Below, piece by piece: positions 6,368-8,585 of a DNA stretch of 8,585 nt (position 1 is the first letter of the stretch; each line of letters opens with the position of its first letter). A model generated the notes under the pieces. That model saw only the letters and a program-made list of their open reading frames with translations. It did no database searches and had not been told where the DNA came from. Source of the DNA: Thermoleophilia bacterium. GTDB lineage: Bacteria > Actinomycetota > Thermoleophilia > Gaiellales > Gaiellaceae. The stretch lies in contig JAOUEK010000059.1 in NCBI GenBank assembly GCA_029858755.1, forward strand, positions 1-8,585, given 5' to 3'. The position numbers and the translations under genes are program-made.

Positions 6368-6887
6368 CGTCGCCGCCGCGCCGAAGGAGTGGCGCGGCCG
6401 GTTCTACGAGGACTTCGGGGTCGGGGACGTGTTCCGCAGCCGCTTCGGCCGCACGATCACCCGCACGGACAACATCTGGTTCACCTGCCTCACGATGAAC
6501 ACCAACCCCATGCACTTCAGCGAGCCGTACGCGGCGGGGACGCGCTTCGGGCAGCCGCTCGTGAACAGCGCGTTCACCCTGGCCGTGGTCACGGGGCTGA
6601 CCGTGCCCGATACGAGCGAGAACGCCGCCGCCAACCTCGCCTGGACGGACATCAAGCTGCCGAAGCCGGTGTTCGAGGGCGACACGCTGTGGGCGGAGAG
6701 CGAGATCCTGGAGCTGCGCGAGTCGCGCTCCAACCCGAGCGTCGGCATCGTCGCCATGCGCTGCCGCGGCATCAACCAGCGGCAGGAGGTCGTGATCGAG
6801 TACAAGCGCACGTTCATGGTCTACAGGCGGGCCGCGCCCGAGGTGACGGACACCTTCCCGCAGACCGAGGAGAGCTGGACCGTCTGA
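6357..6887 (+). CDS. MaoC-family acyl-CoA hydratase/dehydratase (mesaconyl-/itaconyl-CoA hydratase-like)
   Basis: 176 residues with a single hot-dog fold, typical for this family. It probably adds or removes water on a branched enoyl-CoA, supplying the hydroxyacyl-CoA for the preceding lyase. Seen: FYEDFGVGDVFRSRFGRTIT at 16-35; catalytic loop NTNPMHFSEPYAAGTRFG at 48-65; LVNSAFTLAVVTGL at 68-81; an AWTDIKLPKPVFEGDTL beta-strand segment at 95-111. The classic hydratase loop has Asp-x-Asn-Pro-x-His. Here the first position is Asn (N48), with H53 kept, as I recall for the mesaconyl-CoA hydratase-like branch. ATG at 6357 has GAGGAG eight bases upstream and overlaps the lyase stop. An in-frame TTG at 6330 is unlikely because it would deepen the overlap without a Shine-Dalgarno. 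The ending QTEESWTV is not conserved family sequence as far as I can tell. Confidence 0.88.
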   Translation: MSSDVAAAPKEWRGRFYEDFGVGDVFRSRFGRTITRTDNIWFTCLTMNTNPMHFSEPYAAGTRFGQPLVNSAFTLAVVTGLTVPDTSENAAANLAWTDIKLPKPVFEGDTLWAESEILELRESRSNPSVGIVAMRCRGINQRQEVVIEYKRTFMVYRRAAPEVTDTFPQTEESWTV

Positions 6888-6915
6888 CCGGCGGTCGGGA
6901 CGAAGGAGGACGCAC

Positions 6916-8313
6916 ATGACGACTGCTGCCGAGACGATCGCCGGCTGGGCGACGACGGTGACCCTCGACGACGTCCCCGCGGACGTGCTGGAGCATGCGA
7001 AGCTGCACGCTCTCGACGTGCTCGGCTGCGGGCTCGCCGCCGACGCGGAGGGCGTCGCGCAGGAGGGGCGGGCGACGATGGCGGAGCTCGGCGGCGAGCC
7101 GCAGGCGACCGTGATCGGCTCCGGCGGCCGGCTCCCCGCGGCGAACGCCGCGTTCGCGAACGCCATGCTCTGCCACGGCCTCGACTTCGACGACACGCAC
7201 TCGGACTCCGTGAGCCACGTCTCCGCCGTGGTCACCCCCGCCGCGCTGGCCGCCGGCGAGGCCGTCGGCGCCACCGGCCGCGACGTGCTCGCGGCGATCG
7301 TCGTGGGCAACGAGGTCACGTGCCGCGTGGGCATGGCCGCGCCCGGAGCGTTCCACAAGCGCGGCTTCCACCCCACCGCGATCTGCGGCATCTTCGGCGG
7401 CGTCGCCGCCGTCTCGCGCCTCTTCGGCGCGGACGCGGGCGCGACCACCCGCGCCCTCGGCATCGCCGGGTCGTTCGCGGGCGGCCTCTTCGCCTACCTC
7501 GAGGACGGCACGCCGACCAAGCCGATGCACCCGGCGTGGGCGGCCCACGGCGCGACGATCGCGAGCCGCCTCGCCGCCCACGGCGCGATCGGCCCGCGCT
7601 CCGTGCTGGAGGGCAAGTTCGGCCTCTACCACGCGTTCCTCGACGCCGGGGAGGGCGAGGTCGACATCGCCGGCCAGGTGGCCGACCTGGGCCGGCGCTG
7701 GGAGACGCCCCGGATCGCGTACAAGCCGTACCCGGTCTGCCACTTCATGCACGGCTCGCTCGGGGCGGCCGCGGAGGCGCTCGCCGGGAGGACGCTCGCG
7801 CCGGGGGAGATCGCCGAGGTCGTCGTGCGCGTGCCCGCGGCAGGCGTGTCGCTCGTGCTCGAGCCCGCGCCGCAGAAGGTCGCGCCGCGCTCGGAGTACG
7901 AGGGCAAGTTCTCGCTGCAGTACTCGGTTGCCTCGATGCTCGTGCGCGGCCATGTCGCCGTCTCGGACTTCACGGACGAGGCGATCGCCGACCCCGCGGT
8001 GCTCGAGGTGGCGGCGAAGGTGCGCTACGAGACCCGGGAGTACCCGACGTACCCCCAGGCCTTCCCCGGCGCAACCACGGTTCGGCTCGTGGACGGCACG
8101 CTGCTCGAGGCCGACTTCCCGCACCAGGCCGGCGCACCGGAGAACCCGCTCAGCGCGGACGAGGTGCGGGCGAAGTTCCGCGAGAACGCGTCGCTGGCCC
8201 TGGACGAGCCGGAGCTCGTCGCGCTGGAGGAGGCGATCCTCTCGCTCGAGCGCAACGACGACCTGACTGCAGCGCTCGCCCCTCTCGTCGCACGGGAGGG
8301 CATCGCCGTATGA
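6916..8313 (+). CDS. MmgE/PrpD-family protein (2-methylcitrate dehydratase / cis-aconitate decarboxylase superfamily)
   Basis: 465 residues, full length. The superfamily includes 2-methylcitrate dehydratase, cis-aconitate decarboxylase and several hydro-lyases and epimerases. Seen: an N-terminal helical domain with HALDVLGCGL at 31-40 and an all-helical dimer region; HGLDFDDTHSDSVSHVSAVV at 87-106; GFHPTAICGIFGG at 150-162; LEDGTPTKPMHPAWAAHGA at 195-213; YKPYPVCHFMH at 269-279; a C-terminal lid domain from about 290 with a KFSLQYSVASML stretch at 331-342. D90, T94, H101, H152 and K202 align by eye with active-site residues I recall for the decarboxylase/dehydratase superfamily, so the protein looks catalytically competent. 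The start ATG has a perfect AAGGAGG six bases upstream. It lies 28 bases after MaoC and overlaps the next gene by four bases. Which reaction it performs is not decidable from sequence. Confidence 0.93.
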   Translation: MTTAAETIAGWATTVTLDDVPADVLEHAKLHALDVLGCGLAADAEGVAQEGRATMAELGGEPQATVIGSGGRLPAANAAFANAMLCHGLDFDDTHSDSVSHVSAVVTPAALAAGEAVGATGRDVLAAIVVGNEVTCRVGMAAPGAFHKRGFHPTAICGIFGGVAAVSRLFGADAGATTRALGIAGSFAGGLFAYLEDGTPTKPMHPAWAAHGATIASRLAAHGAIGPRSVLEGKFGLYHAFLDAGEGEVDIAGQVADLGRRWETPRIAYKPYPVCHFMHGSLGAAAEALAGRTLAPGEIAEVVVRVPAAGVSLVLEPAPQKVAPRSEYEGKFSLQYSVASMLVRGHVAVSDFTDEAIADPAVLEVAAKVRYETREYPTYPQAFPGATTVRLVDGTLLEADFPHQAGAPENPLSADEVRAKFRENASLALDEPELVALEEAILSLERNDDLTAALAPLVAREGIAV

Positions 8314-8585
8314 GTCATTCCGGGCTCACGGGCGAGCAGGAGGAGATCGTCGCGGCGGTGCGCGCGTTCGTCGACCGCGACGTCGTCCCGGTCGCCTCCG
8401 ACCTCGAGCACGCCGACGAGTTCCCGGAGTCGCTCGTGGAGACGATGCGCGAGATGGGCCTGTTCGGGACCACCATCCCGGAGGAGTACGGGGGCCTCGG
8501 GCTCGGGCTCGACACGTACGCGCTGATCGTGATGGAGCTGTCGCGTGGCTGGGTGACGCTGTCCGGCATCCTCAACGGCTCCTTC
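8310..8585 (+). CDS. Acyl-CoA dehydrogenase (N-terminal 92 residues, cut by window edge)
   Basis: FAD-dependent alpha,beta-dehydrogenation of an acyl-CoA. The visible part is the N-terminal alpha-helical domain. Family hallmarks are LTGEQEEIVAAVRAFVDRDV at 6-25, where the first helix ends in the VDRDVVPVA segment, then EFPESLVETMREMGLFGTTI and PEEYGGLGLGLDTYALIVME at 57-76. The PEEYGG stretch is the most reliable sign. The FAD-binding middle domain and the catalytic Glu lie beyond the edge, so the subclass (for example methylsuccinyl-CoA or isovaleryl-CoA dehydrogenase) is unknown. The ATG at 8310 overlaps the PrpD stop as ATGA, and GGAGG lies about ten bases upstream, so translation is coupled. 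In the rightward operon it would generate the enoyl-CoA hydrated by MaoC. Confidence 0.92.
   Translation, partial: MSHSGLTGEQEEIVAAVRAFVDRDVVPVASDLEHADEFPESLVETMREMGLFGTTIPEEYGGLGLGLDTYALIVMELSRGWVTLSGILNGSF

Noticed and set aside
6231..8124. Long minus-strand frames (6231-7463 and 6814-8124) opposite MaoC and PrpD
   Set aside because: They are Arg/Ala/Gly/His-rich without motifs, while the plus-strand genes have strong ribosome-binding sites and conserved catalytic motifs.

Overview
The window is very GC-rich coding DNA with almost no intergenic space. GntR-type regulation, a likely leaderless start, ATGA stop/start overlaps, and a CoA-lyase/MaoC/acyl-CoA dehydrogenase cluster all fit a high-GC actinobacterium. 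A deep-branching soil lineage such as Thermoleophilia is possible, but that is only a guess from style; no rRNA or other phylogenetic marker is present. There are no tRNAs, rRNAs, IS elements, CRISPR arrays or phage genes.

The layout is two divergent catabolic operons. Leftward, from about 5485 down to the left edge, run four genes: an MDR-family oxidoreductase (4413-5456), a HyuA-type ATP-dependent subunit (2284-4416), a HyuB-type subunit (361-2271), and a FadR-subfamily GntR regulator cut off by the left edge (1-352). Gaps are -4, +12 and +8 bases, so this is one transcript with the regulator last. Rightward, from 5525 to the right edge, run a CitE/HpcH-type CoA-ester lyase (5525-6367), a MaoC-type hydratase (6357-6887), an MmgE/PrpD-family protein (6916-8313) and the N-terminus of an acyl-CoA dehydrogenase (8310 to the edge).

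The 68-base divergent region (5457-5524) is the regulatory centre. It contains a good sigma70-like promoter for the leftward operon (TTGACA, 17 bases, CATAAA). Facing it and overlapping it is a weaker rightward promoter (TTGTGT, 17 bases, GATTCT). An 11-base perfect palindrome, ATGTCTGACAT, sits between the hexamers of both. This is a plausible operator for the GntR protein encoded at the end of the leftward operon.

As a working model (inference), HyuA/HyuB carries out an ATP-dependent carboxylation or amide/lactam-type ring opening on an unknown substrate, and the MDR enzyme adjusts its redox state. The rightward genes would then process a branched dicarboxylic acyl-CoA: dehydrogenation, hydration by MaoC, then retro-Claisen cleavage by the CitE-like lyase to a small CoA ester plus an oxo acid. 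The lyase-MaoC-dehydrogenase grouping resembles known itaconyl-/mesaconyl-CoA degradation modules. Its combination with HyuAB and an MmgE/PrpD protein is the most novel aspect, and the substrate cannot be read from the sequence.
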